Made by a program: the position numbers and the translations under genes
Source: Bufo bufo
Taxonomy: Eukaryota; Chordata; Amphibia; Anura; Bufonidae
NCBI RefSeq assembly: GCF_905171765.1
Contig: NC_053398.1
Location: 50,900,338 to 50,964,337 of the forward strand
Reading direction: 5' to 3'
DNA length: 64,000 bases
In this document: piece by piece, positions 22,425 through 32,559 of the stretch
Numbering within the stretch: the first letter of the stretch is position 1
Layout: each line of letters begins with the position of its first letter
Notes under the pieces: generated by a model
Told to the model about the DNA's origin: nothing
What the model saw: only the letters and a program-made list of their open reading frames with translations
Databases searched by the model: none

Positions 22425-22745
22425 AGGGGTATTCCCATCTCAGATAATGGGAATGGGGGCATGTCGCTAGGATTTGCCCCCATTGTCTGATAGGTGGTGG
22501 TCCCACCTGTGGGACCCGCACCTACTTCATAAATGCAGCTGAAAATGAAGCTTGTGGCCACCACCAAGCATTCCTATTGGCACTGATAAGCGGGCTTTAT
22601 CGCTGCCCTACCTGTTTTAAAGGCTAGGGTAGCGCTAAAGTCCGCCCATTAGAGCCGGCGACGTCATCCATGGAGAGCCCTGTACATCACCAGATCTCCA
22701 GAAAAAGCCCTTGCCCTGCGCAAGGGAGATCATCATAGCATAACC
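22425..22745. mobile_element. TTAA-type element, left part
   Basis: The end AGGGGTATTCCCATCTCAGA starts right at the TTAA (22421-22424) that also closes the previous element. An internal foldback, GGGGGCA...TGCCCCC-like, follows (about 22454-22480). The expected right terminus is missing after about 22745. Confidence 0.55.
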
Positions 22746-23029
22746 TCTTACATGTGTTCTATGATCTATTGTGAATATGATATGGGTCTATGAGATTTGG
22801 AAATCATTGCATTCTGCTTTTATTTATATTTATGTACATTTTACACAGACTCTTTTGGAATAGGTGTTGCATTTACTATGAGGGTTCGGTCATACGTTCA
22901 GGTTTCCTGTTGTAGTTTTGGAAGCAAAAACCAGGAGTGAATTCAAAGAGAGGAAATGCTGTGTCTGTCCTTTATACTTTCTCTTGTTTTATGATCAACT
23001 CAGAAACCCTGACGTGGCCGTACCCTTAA

Positions 23030-23400
23030 AGGGGTTGTCTGGTTTCCGATATTGATACTCTATCCGCAGCGGTTTGGAGAGAGCACAGCTCTTGTATGAA
23101 CGTTGCATTCTCTTCAGTGTTTACATGCTTGCTGTTGACATTGCAGTGTAGAGCAGTGTTCACAGCGTCTCCATCCCATTCACTTGAATGAGACAGAGTG
23201 TAACTACAACTGCTCCTTCCCTTTAAGTAAATGGGATGAAGGAGCTGTTATTACACTGCTTGCCGCTGCAATGCCGATGGCGAGCAGGTAAACAGTAAAG
23301 AGCGCTGCGGTGTCTCCAAACAACTCATTGGCGGAGGGGCAGTGAGTCATACCCCCGCTGATCTGATATTGATGACCTATCCTGAAACCAGACAACCCCT
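23030..23400. mobile_element. Palindromic TTAA-type MITE, 371 bp
   Basis: The left end GGGGTTGTCTGGTTTCCGATA and the right end, reverse complemented as GGGGTTGTCTGGTTTCAGG, pair, and TATTGATGACCTATCC follows inward on the right. TTAA is clear on the left (23026-23029). The right flank is CTGA, so that side has mutated. It ends 60 bases before the bZIP exon. Confidence 0.75.
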
Positions 23401-23463
23401 CTGAGATAAAAAAAAACAGTGTAAATGTGGCTGTAATGATTTATTTCATTCTCTATTTTCCAG

Positions 23464-23571
23464 CAGGAAGGGAAAACAGAACTTTTTAAGCTGGAAAAAA
23501 GGGAGAGAAATCGAGCAGTGGCCTATAAGAGCCGGCAGAAGCAGACACAGCGAGCTGACACTCTACACCAG
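23464..23571 (+). CDS. batf2: BATF-family bZIP factor, basic-region exon
   Basis: This 108-bp exon sits between a pyrimidine-rich acceptor, TCTCTATTTTCCAG, and a donor, CAG|GTACAA. It encodes 36 residues with the bZIP basic region NRAVAYKSRQKQTQRA followed by DTLHQ. BATF, BATF2 and BATF3 share the signature NR..A..SR..QT..AD.LH, and the human basic-region exons are about the same size (from memory). It ends in phase 0 and continues into 31101-31301 with the spacing expected for a zipper. BATF proteins heterodimerise with JUN proteins and bind AP-1 and AP-1/IRF composite sites in the nucleus, mainly in immune cells (family knowledge). An alternative acceptor 3 bases downstream (CAGCAG) is possible. 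Exon 1 was not found. The paralog call is a best guess from the zipper. Confidence 0.8.
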
Positions 23572-23936
23572 GTACAACATTTGTAGCGTGGAAGTGTACA
23601 ATTTCCTGAGACCATTATCTTGAATGTGTATGAGAACATGGCCACTATATGCTCTGCAGTGGATAACATGCTCCATATGCGTACTCTCCTACATGTTAAA
23701 ATCCCAAATAGGTAAATCTCTCCTTTCCACATAGAAAGTAATGCAGTGTGCCCGTCACACATGTCCCCGTAACCGTGTGTGTTGCATCCTGATTGTCATA
23801 CCATAACTATGATCTTTCTGATCGAAATACGTTGGTATAAATTATCCTTGAACCGTGGAGATTAAATTTGAATTATTTCTACAATAAAGCATCAAGATTT
23901 TATTTCCTGTGCTGGAAATATATTTTTCTTGGACCC

Positions 23937-26643
23937 CATAACAGTGTGCCTGCCTCAGATGTCTCTCTCCATAACAGTGTGCCTGCCACAGATGTCTCCA
24001 TAACAGTGTGCCTGCCACAGATGTCTCCATAACAGTGTGCCTGCCACAGATGTCTCCATAACAGTGTGCCTGCCACAGATGTCTCCATAACAGTGTGCCT
24101 GCCACAGATGTCTCCATAACAGTGTGCCTGCCACAGATGTCTCCATAACAGTGTGCCTGCCACAGATGTCTCCATAACAGTGTGCCTGCCACAGATGTCT
24201 CCATAACAGTGTGCCTGCCACAGATGTCTCCATAACAGTGTGCCTGCCACAGATGTCTCCATTACAGTGAGCCTGCCACAGATGTCTCCATAGTAGTGTG
24301 CCTGCCACAGATGTCTCCATTACAGTGAGCCTGCCACAGATGTCTCCATAGTAGTGTGCCTGCCACAGATCCCCATAACAGTGAGCCTGCCACAAATGTC
24401 TCCATAACAGTGAGCCTGCTACAGATGTCTCCATAATAGTGTTCCTTCCACAGATCCCCATCACAGTGTGCCTGCCACAGATGTCTCCATAACAGTGTGC
24501 CTGCCACAGATCCCCATAACAGTGTGCCTGCCACAGATGTCTCCATAACAGTGTGCCTGTCACATTTCCCCATAACAGTGTGCCTGCCACAGATGTCTCC
24601 ATAACAGTGTGCCTACCACAGATGTCTCCATAACAGTGTGCCTACCACAGATGTCTCCATAACAGTGTGCCTGCCACAGATGTCTCCATAACAGTGTGCC
24701 TGCCACAGATCCCCATAACAGTGTGCCTGCCACAGATCCCCATAACAGTGTGCCTGCCACAGATCCCCATAACAGTGTCCTGCCACAGATCCCCATAACA
24801 GTGTGCCTGCCACATTTCCCCATAACAGTGTGCCTGCCACAGATGTCTCCATAACAGTGTGCCTACCACAGATGTCTCCATAACAGTGTGCCTGCCACAG
24901 ATGTCTCCATAACAGTGTGCCTGCCACAGATCCCCATAACAGTGTGCCTGCCACAGATCCCCATAACAGTGTGCCTGCCACAGATCCCCATAACAGTGTG
25001 CCTGCCACAGATCCCCATAACAGTGTCCTGCCACAGATCCCCATAACAGTGTGCCTGCCACAGATGTCTCCATAACAGTGTGCCTGCCACAGATGTCTCC
25101 ATAACAGTGTGCCTGCCACAGATGTCTCCATAACAGTGTGCCTGCCACAGATCCCCATAACAGTGTGCCTGCCACAGATCCCCATAACAGTGTGCCTGCC
25201 ACAGATCCCCATAACAGTGTCCTGCCACAGATCCCCATAACAGTGTGCCTGCCACAGATGTCTCCATAACAGTGTGCCTGTCACATTTCCCCATAACAGT
25301 GTGCCTGCCACAGATGTCTCCATAACAGTGTGCCTGCCACAGATGTCTCCATAACAGTGTGCCTGCCACAGATGTCTCCATAACAGTGTGCCTACCACAG
25401 ATGTCTCCATAACAGTGTGCCTACCACAGATGTCTCCATAACAGTGTGCCTGCCACAGATGTCTCCATAACAGTGTGCCTGCCACAGATCCCCATAACAG
25501 TGTGCCTGCCACAGATCCCCATAACAGTGTCCTGCCACAGATCCCCATAACAGTGTGCCTGCCACAGATGTCTCCATAACAGTGTGCCTGTCACATTTCC
25601 CCATAACAGTGTGCCTGCCACAGATGTCTCCATAACAGTGTGCCTACCACAGATGTCTCCATAACAGTGTGCCTGCCACAGATGTCTCCATAACAGTGTG
25701 CCTGCCACAGATCCCCATAACAGTGTGCCTGCCACAGATCCCCATAACAGTGTGCCTGCCACAGATCCCCATAACAGTGTGCCTGCCACAGATCCCCATA
25801 ACAGTGTCCTGCCACAGATCCCCATAACAGTGTGCCTGCCACAGATGTCTCCATAACAGTGTGCCTGTCACATTTCCCCATAACAGTGTGCCTGCCACAG
25901 ATGTCTCCATAACAGTGTGCCTGCCACAGATGTCTCCATAACAGTGTGCCTGCCACAGATGTCTCCATAAGTGTGCCTACCACAGATGTCTCCATAACAG
26001 TGTGCCTGCCACAGATCCCCATAACAGTGTGCCTGCCACAGATCCCCATAACAGTGTGCCTGCCACAGATCCCCATAACAGTGTCCTGCCACAGATCCCC
26101 ATAACAGTGTGCCTGCCACAGATGTCTCCATAACAGTGTGCCTGTCACATTTCCCCATAACAGTGTGCCTGCCACAGATGTCTCCATAACAGTGTGCCTG
26201 CCACAGATGTCTCCATAACAGTGTGCCTGCCACAGATGTCTCCATAAGTGTGCCTACCACAGATGTCTCCATAACAGTGTGCCTACCACAGATGTCTCCA
26301 TAACAGTGTGCCTACCACAGATGTCTCCATAACAGTGTGCCTGCCACAGATCCCCATAACAGTGTGCCTGCCACAGATGTCTCTATAACAGTGTGCCTGC
26401 CACAGATGTCTCCATAACAGTGAGTCTGCCACAGATGTCTTCACAACAGTGAGCCTGCCACAGATGTCTCCATAGTAGTGTGCCTGCCACAGATCCCCAT
26501 AACAGTGAGCCTGCCACAGATGTCTCCATAACAGTGAGCCTGCTACAGATGTCTCCATAATAGTGTTCCTTCCACAGATCCCCATCACAGAGTGCCTGCC
26601 ACGATGTCTCCATAACAGTGTGCCTGTCACAGATGTCTCCATA
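23937..26643. repeat. Large 27/29-bp minisatellite in the bZIP intron
   Basis: Some 95 copies of CCATAACAGTGTGCCTGCCA followed by CAGATGTCT (29-bp form), CAGATCC (27-bp form) or a 25-bp form lacking GC are present. Marker variants CACATTTCCCC at 24561, 24811, 25282, 25592, 25869 and 26146 show a higher-order period (277 or 310 in the right part). Edges carry more diverged copies, and the centre is homogenised. Open frames of up to 311 codons on the - strand come from the repeat. The array continues at 26941-27025 after a MITE insertion. Confidence 0.95.
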
Positions 26644-26644
26644 A

Positions 26645-26939
26645 GGGCTCATTCACACAACCGTATTTTGCGGAACGGGTGCGGACCCATTCATTTCAAT
26701 GGGGCCGCAAAAGATGCGGACAGCATACCGCGTACTGTCCACATCCGTTGTTCCCTTACGCAGACCCGCAAAAAATATAGAGCATGTCCTATTCTTGTCC
26801 GGACAAGAATAGGCATTTTCTAAGAGAGTGGTGGCCATGTGCGGTCCGCAAATTGCAGAACGCACACGGGCTGGTATTCATGTTTTGCGGATCCGCAATT
26901 TGCAAACTGCAAAACACATACGGTCGTGTGAATGAGCCC
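26645..26939. mobile_element. Harbinger-type MITE inserted in the minisatellite
   Basis: This 295-bp element has ends GGGCTCATTCACACAACCG and, reverse complemented, GGGCTCATTCACACGACCG. It is flanked by TAA (26642-26644 and 26940-26942). Removing it restores a minisatellite unit, CCATAATAGTGTGCC, so TAA is shown to be the 3-bp target duplication. TWA duplications are typical of PIF/Harbinger. Confidence 0.9.
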
Positions 26940-26940
26940 T

Positions 26941-27025
26941 AATAGTGTGCCTTCCACAGATCCCCATAACAGTGTGCCTGCCACAATGTCTCCATAACAG
27001 TATTCCTACCACAGATACCCCCATA
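26941..27025. repeat. Distal end of the 27/29-bp minisatellite
   Basis: Three diverged units remain here, with cores TAATAGTGTGCCTTCCACAG, CCATAACAGTGTGCC and TAACAGTATTCCTACCACAG. They are the tail of the array interrupted by the MITE. Confidence 0.85.
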
Positions 27026-27605
27026 ATGACTCCGTCACGTACAGTACTTACCTTTGGAAGGGAAATAGTAGGGTTTCTCTATTTTGTATTAATGTATTTT
27101 TGTGCATGCACAACAGGCTGAGACCTCCTGCCTTGTACAGCTCACATTCAGGGTTGTTCTGTGCACACTTAGTCTACCTTCCCGATGGTACGGGTTGTCT
27201 TGCAGAAATTCCGCACAATTTTCTGTGTGACTTTCTCTGCATTTCCACACTAAAACCTGGAAACGTTACTTATGTGTTTTGATGCAGATTTGATGCCCTT
27301 TTGCCCCAGATTCCACCTATGTATTAAAAAAGGTTGAAATTTGCACAAAAGAACCACACACAGAATTGACATGCTATAGATTTCAAAATCCACACGTCAA
27401 GTCAATTTCTGCTTCGAATAAAAAAGCAAAGTGTACATGAGATTTGTGTAATCTCATACACTTTGCTGGTACTGTACTACGCAGCAGTTTTTCCGCATGA
27501 GAATCCTTGTGGAAAAACCTGCATAATCCACAACATGTGCAAGTATCCTTTGAGCCAAAACCAGGTGCAGCTCTAAACACAGAACAGGTGCAGATCTTTC
27601 CCTTA

Positions 27606-27990
27606 GGGCTTGTTCACACGAACGTATGTGTTCTGTTTCCGTATTCGGACCGCATATGCGGATCCACAATACACGGACAATGTTCCGTGTGAATTCCGCA
27701 TCACGAATGCAGACCCATTCACTTCAATGGGTCCGCAAATCCAGAGATGCGGAATGGAACGCTACGGAAACACTACGGAGTGCTTCCATGGCGTTCCGTT
27801 CCGTACTTTCATTCCGCAAAAAGATAGAACTTGCTCTATCTTTTTGCGGAACAGAAGGATGCAGACCCATTCAAGTTGAATGGGTCTGGATCCGTCCCGG
27901 AGCCTGCATGAACGTTCTCCGTGTATTGGGGACCGCAAATTACGGTGCCCATGCACAGAACGGAACACATAAATTCGTGTGAACAAGCCT
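27606..27990. mobile_element. Harbinger-type MITE, 385 bp
   Basis: The left end GGGCTTGTTCACACGAACG matches the right end, reverse complemented as AGGCTTGTTCACACGAATT. TTA flanks at 27603-27605 and 27991-27993 fit a TWA target. Internal TTCCGCAAAAAGATAGAAC is followed by its mate, GATAGAACTT...TCTATCTTTTTGCGGAA, at the centre. Confidence 0.8.
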
Positions 27991-28234
27991 TTATACCTTA
28001 TGTCTGTGGGGGCTACAATCTTGGTTTTGGCTCACAATCACTGATGGAAATCACTGACCAAAACACTGAAGTGTGAATGAGGCTTTAGGGTAAGTTCACA
28101 TGGAATTTTGCCACGGATCCTGCACCTGAAATCCACGTTGACAATGCCCCCAATCCACCTCTCATTGAAATCAGATCTAACAGAGAAAAGTAAAAATTGT
28201 GGGACAATCCCATTAATATAAAGATGAATATAAT

Positions 28235-29116
28235 TAGGGCTGCAGCTAACGATTATTTGAATAATCGATTAGTTGTCGATAATTTCATCTATTAATCGAT
28301 TAATTGGAAAAAAACACCAAAATGACAAAAAAAGGAGTTTATACGATTTTACTTGAAAAATTATGTTCAAAGGCCATATTTAAACAAATTGTGAATGGCA
28401 CTGTTATGGGGGATCTGTGGATGGCACTGTTATGGAGGGTTTCTGTGGATGGCACTGTTATGGAGGGGTTCTGTGGATGGCACTGTTATGGAGGGGTTCT
28501 GTGGATGGCACTGTTATGGAGGGGTTCTGTGGATGGCACTGTTATTGGGGATCTGTGGATAGCACTGTTAATGGGGATCTGTGGATGGCACTATTATTGG
28601 GGATCTGTGGATGGCACTGTTATTGGGGATCTGTGGATGGCACTGTTAATGGGGATCTGTGGATGGCACTATTATTGGGGATCTGTGGATGGCACTGTTA
28701 TTGGGGATCTGTGGATGGCACTGTTATTGGGGATCTGTGGATGGCACTTTGTTTTGGGGATCTGTGGATGGCACTGTTATTGGAGATCTGTGGATGGCAC
28801 TGTTATGGGGGATCTGTGGATGGCACTGTTATGGGGGATTTGTGGATGGCTCTGTTATGGGGGATCTGTGGATAACACTGTTATGGGGGATCTGTTGATG
28901 GCACTGTTATGGGGGATCTGTGGATGGCACTGTTATGGAGGGGTTCTGTGGATGGCACTGTTATGGGGAGGGGGATCTGTGGATGACAATGTTATGGGAG
29001 GGGATCTGTGGATGACTATGCTATGGGGGGATCTATGGATGACACTATATAGCATCTTATGCTATATATGTCATCCACAGATCTCCCCCATAGCAGTGTA
29101 CCCCCCCCCCCCCCCC
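28235..29116. mobile_element. hAT left end plus minisatellite, right end lost
   Basis: The sequence TAGGGCTGCAGCTAACGATT followed by AATCGATTAGTTGTCGAT is a typical hAT terminal and subterminal region, comparable with the right end of 14586-16246. From 28393 it passes into some 26 copies of GGATCTGTGGATGGCACTG plus TTATGGG (about 26 bp). It ends near 29050-29095 in the inverted ATGTCATCCACAGATCTCCC and a C-run. No right hAT terminus follows, so the copy is truncated. The 273-codon + frame over the array is a repeat artefact. Confidence 0.75.
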
Positions 29117-29162
29117 AAATCCTGACCTAGGCCTCTCACTCAGTTAAGCCAGTACTCTCTGC

Positions 29163-29207
29163 TCTGCACTGATGAGGGACAATCACCACGAAACAGCTGA
29201 CTGCAGA
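29163..29207 (+). other. Hammerhead ribozyme-like motif, decayed
   Basis: Stem I strands TCTGCA (29163-29168) and TGCAGA (29202-29207) are perfectly complementary. They enclose the core CTGATGA (29169-29175), a weakened stem II, GAAA (29190-29193), a near-palindromic stem III, ACAGCTGA, and the cleavage-site C (29201). The usual UH before cleavage is AC here (GAC rather than GUC), and stem II has mismatches, so it is probably inactive. Compact hammerheads with such short stem III are known from Penelope-like retroelements, in amphibians among others. Confidence 0.55.
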
Positions 29208-31100
29208 TGAGATGCTGTCTTTATTATTATCTAAGTTATGTTTCAGGGCCTCTTAAAAGGTTAAACATTGACTTATAGGATAGCTACCTTACATCTGGTG
29301 GCATTAGAGGGAGAGCTTATTAGGAGCTCATTTTCATACCTTCTTCTGTGTTTCTCTGATATATTAATGAAGCCTAAATAGGTTTTTGCTACAGGTTATA
29401 TTCGATCTTACAAGTCATTCCTTGACAATGACACATTTCTTCTCAGCCATATGGCACATAGCAGGCTATTGTTCCATAGATTTTGCCATGCCTGTACAAT
29501 GCAATGTATTTGGCATTCAATGGCATTTGGTTTGAAATAGAATATACCACCGCAAGGCCTGCAGACAGTGTCCTGTGATTTACAAGTAACATGGATTAGT
29601 GGTACTCTATTGAGATATACTATCACTAAGCAACACGGAGAAACATGTGGGTGGATATTGCTTGAGCAATGTTCGCTGTCTCATCTTGTTCCGATGCTTT
29701 ACAACTGTCCAACCATCCACCCCATGGAAAAACCACGAATACTGATGTCATGGAAAGTCTCTCGGGTATATTATCTGACAGCTCTGTCCATCATAGTGTC
29801 AGCCATGGCTAGGAACATATACCCTATAAGAACTTTAGAACTTATCTTTGTATGTTTGAGGTCCCTGTAGGATATAAAGTGCATCAAAATATTGGACTGG
29901 GGTGTCTAGGGTCCAACAGTAAAATTCATTCTGGGGACCCACTGTACAGCTACATGCAAATATTACCTGCTCACGTGGCGGCAGGCAGCAGCAAGAAGCT
30001 ACAAGATGATTCATTATGGGGGACCCTGCAGCGACTTCAAGAAGGCAGGTCCCTGATGAACGAGGATGCTAGCTGACCTACCTCTGTACCTACAAGTCCC
30101 CTCAGCCACCTGATTCATCTGTAATAATAGACTGGGTAGATTGTTAAATAATCTACCCAGGTTTTATATGAGCATAGACTGGTTGAAATGCTGTCTGCTG
30201 CCTATCTATATGTAGTGCATTAAGTCTTCTGTGCCAGGTGCCACTTGTGCAGGTGTGGGGGTTCAGGGACCCACCTTACTCAGGGGCCCAACAGGGGTTT
30301 CACCTGCTCCCCTGTGAGCGAGTCCGAGCCTGAAAATATATGAAGTCCATATAGTTTTATTTCTACTGACAATTTACTGTTTAGAGGTTTTTAAAGGGAC
30401 ATTTCCCCTCTGGATATTTATACCATGTCCATACCTACCAACTTTTGGACGGTCAAAAAGGGACACTTATAGTTAGTTCATTGCGTGAAAGATCCATTTT
30501 TCCTGCATATCGATACACGTCAATATTTTTCTCTTACGAAATGGCGCAAAAATTATCCAACTGGATTAAATAATGAAACAATATACAAGGTGGGCTAGAA
30601 TATACAGAGAGGAACCAAACACTTTCTGGGTCAATATTGTGAATGTAATAATGCAAATCTGTCCCTCAGATCAAAAAGTGAGACATTAAGGAACAAAGAC
30701 GGACAGAGAGACTTAGGTCAAAAAGAGGGACACTTTGGAGGTCTGCATATCAACACCAAACCAAAAACGCTGCCCCTCCTCATGGTCATACAAAATAGAG
30801 AGTTGGCTGCGCATGCATGACTCTTTCTGATCACTTCTGTGGGAATTGTGGAAAGTAGCCAAGTAAGTGCACATGGCTATTATCACAACTCTCATAGAAG
30901 TGAATGGAGAGAGCCACGCATGCTCAGCCAACTCTTCCTTTGCAGAGGTCAAGAGAAGAGGGCCCATACTCGAGCTAGGCTTGACCTGCACCTATCAGAC
31001 ATTTATGGCATATACTGTGGATATGGCTATACATTTCCAGATGAGAACCACCTGTAAAGCTAATTAGCTGATTACTGTATTTTGCATCTTTCCTTTGAAG

Positions 31101-31301
31101 GAGCTTGAGAAATTAGAGAAGGACAACGCTGCCCTCTGCAAAGAGATTCAGAAGCTGCAACAAGAGAAAATCTACTGGACAAAAGTCTTACAGCGACATG
31201 AGGACACCTGTATTCTTCTGTCACCTGATATCATTCTGGAGTTACTCAAGCCAGAGCCGTCATTTTCTTCCAACAATAAGGAGCAATTTACTGACTTTTA
31301 A
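31101..31301 (+). CDS. batf2: BATF-family bZIP factor, leucine-zipper exon and stop
   Basis: After an acceptor, TTTCCTTTGAAG, 66 codons run to TAA at 31299-31301. The heptads continue exactly from the previous exon's LHQ: the leucines of LHQ, KLEKDN, ALCKEI and KLQQEK fall at 7-residue steps, then comes IYWTKVL. The LEKDN.AL.KEIQ.LQ segment and the Trp are closest to BATF2 as remembered. HE..C after the zipper is shared by the family. The short C-terminus after the zipper (about 30 residues ending NKEQFTDF) is like BATF and BATF3 in length, shorter than mammalian BATF2. No in-frame breaks are seen. No canonical AATAAA was noticed in the 300 bases downstream. Confidence 0.85.
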   Translation, partial: ELEKLEKDNAALCKEIQKLQQEKIYWTKVLQRHEDTCILLSPDIILELLKPEPSFSSNNKEQFTDF

Positions 31302-31591
31302 ATATCATGGAAGGAGACACATTGTTTCAACACCAAACACCTCTGTACCATGTTTATTGACTTCCTAATGTCAATTTGCTTATAAAACCATTTTTTTAAA
31401 TCTAATATCCATGTCCTTTCTTCTAAAAGGTCTACTGAATAGTTCAAAGCTGACATATTCAAACTGGTGTTCTAGAACATATCCCCTTAAAGGAAAGCCA
31501 TTACATTGAGCAAGGTGTCTAAGCTGCAGATTGCATGTTACAGTTTAAATGACTGAAATATGGGTTATATTAAATCTTTTCCCATAAAACT
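31302..31591 (+). other. Probable 3' UTR or downstream flank
   Basis: This stretch directly follows the stop codon and shows no further coding motif. A segment at 31493-31540 (CTTAAAGG...GTGTCTAAGCTGCAG) resembles 1733-1770 and is a dispersed repeat end. Confidence 0.4.
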
Positions 31592-32516
31592 ACCGTATTT
31601 TTCACCCCGTAAGTTGCACCTGCCCATAAGACGCACCTAGTAAAATAAGAAAAAAAATATATATTTTTCATCAGACCAGATTAGACCTCCAGTGTTACTC
31701 AGTCAGACCTCAGATCAGACCCCCAATATTAATCAGACCTCAGCTCAGGGCCCCAATGTTACTCAGACCTCAGCTCAGTCTCCCAATGTTACTCAGACCT
31801 CAGCTCAGACTCCCAATATTACTCAGACCTCAGCTCAGACTCCCAATGTTACTCAGACCTCATCTCAGACTCCCAAAGTTACTCCGACCTCAGCTCAGAT
31901 TCCCAATGTTACTCAGACATCAGCTCAGTCTCCCAATATTACTCAGACCTCAGCTCAGACTCCCAATGTTACTCAGACATCAGCTCAGACTCCCAATGTT
32001 ACTCAAACCTCAGCTTAGGGCCACAATGTTACTCAGACCTCAGAGCCCCAGTTAGACCCCCAATATCAATCAGACGCCCAATGTTAATAGAACCCGAAAT
32101 CAGTCCTCAGCTCAGACTCCCAATGTTAATAGTCCCCAATCAGACCTCTGATCAGACCCCCAATGTTAATAAGACCCCATTCAGACCTCAGTTCAGACCT
32201 CCAATATTAATAAGACTCAGTTAATGAGAGCTCAGATCAGACAAAAAATATATCAACTTACCTCTCCTGTTCTGGATACCACCCCTCCTGAGATCCAGCG
32301 TTCTTCCTGCCCCACTGTGCGGTGTCCTGACCCTCCCCCACAGTGTGGGGTCACAGAGCACGCCTACATCCTCACGCTGTGTGCAGGTCACAGCACAGTG
32401 TGCGGCACTGACAGAAGAAGACCAGAAGGTGGTGACTATGGAGCCCGCACAGGGAGTGCTAATGAGCGCTTCAATAATGGAAGCAGTCATTAGTATTCAC
32501 CCTATAAGATGTACTG
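31592..32516. mobile_element. VNTR-bearing element with ATAAGACGCACC end
   Basis: The left end ACCGTATTTTTCACCCCGTA and CCCATAAGACGCACCTAG match the termini of the nested element at 12045-12999. The right end near 32495-32516 reads, reverse complemented, CAGTACATCTTATAGGGTGAA, a decayed match. The middle is a 30-bp tandem array (31690-32220). After it come a GC-rich foldback and then a fragment of a Harbinger-type MITE end (TTTTTGCGGACGTGTGAATG, about 32521-32540). Confidence 0.65.
31690..32220. repeat. 30-bp minisatellite
   Basis: About 16 copies of CAGACCTCAGCTCAGACTCC plus CAATGTTACT are present, well conserved in the centre and diverged to the right. Because 30 is a multiple of three, one frame stays open with a 10-residue repeat (TQTSAQTPNV). 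This is an artefact. Confidence 0.9.
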
Positions 32517-32559
32517 ATATTTTTTGCGGACGTGTGAATGGAGCCTTATGATGTGACTC

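Larger units (their letters stand above)
23572..31100 (+). other. Intron of the BATF-family gene, repeat-filled
   Basis: The intron runs from GTACAA to TTTCCTTTGAAG and is about 7.5 kb. It contains the 3 kb minisatellite, two MITEs, a hAT end with its own minisatellite and a hammerhead relic. Segments 23572-23930, 27030-27600, 28000-28230 and 29260-31090 hold nothing else recognised. 27990-28095 resembles 62000-62060 (shared AAATC.CTGACCAAA.CACTGA). Confidence 0.7.

Noticed and set aside
23937..26643. Regular 29-base direct repeats suggestive of a CRISPR array
   Set aside because: There are no unique spacers, since the whole period is repeated. The context is eukaryotic with introns and transposons, and there are no cas genes.
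23842..26652. Many - strand frames of up to 311 codons (WQAHCYGD-like repeats)
   Set aside because: They are permutations of the 27/29-base minisatellite in the bZIP intron.
28304..29125. 273-codon + frame with CGWHCYWGSVDGT repeats
   Set aside because: It is a repeat artefact of the 26-base minisatellite attached to a hAT end.
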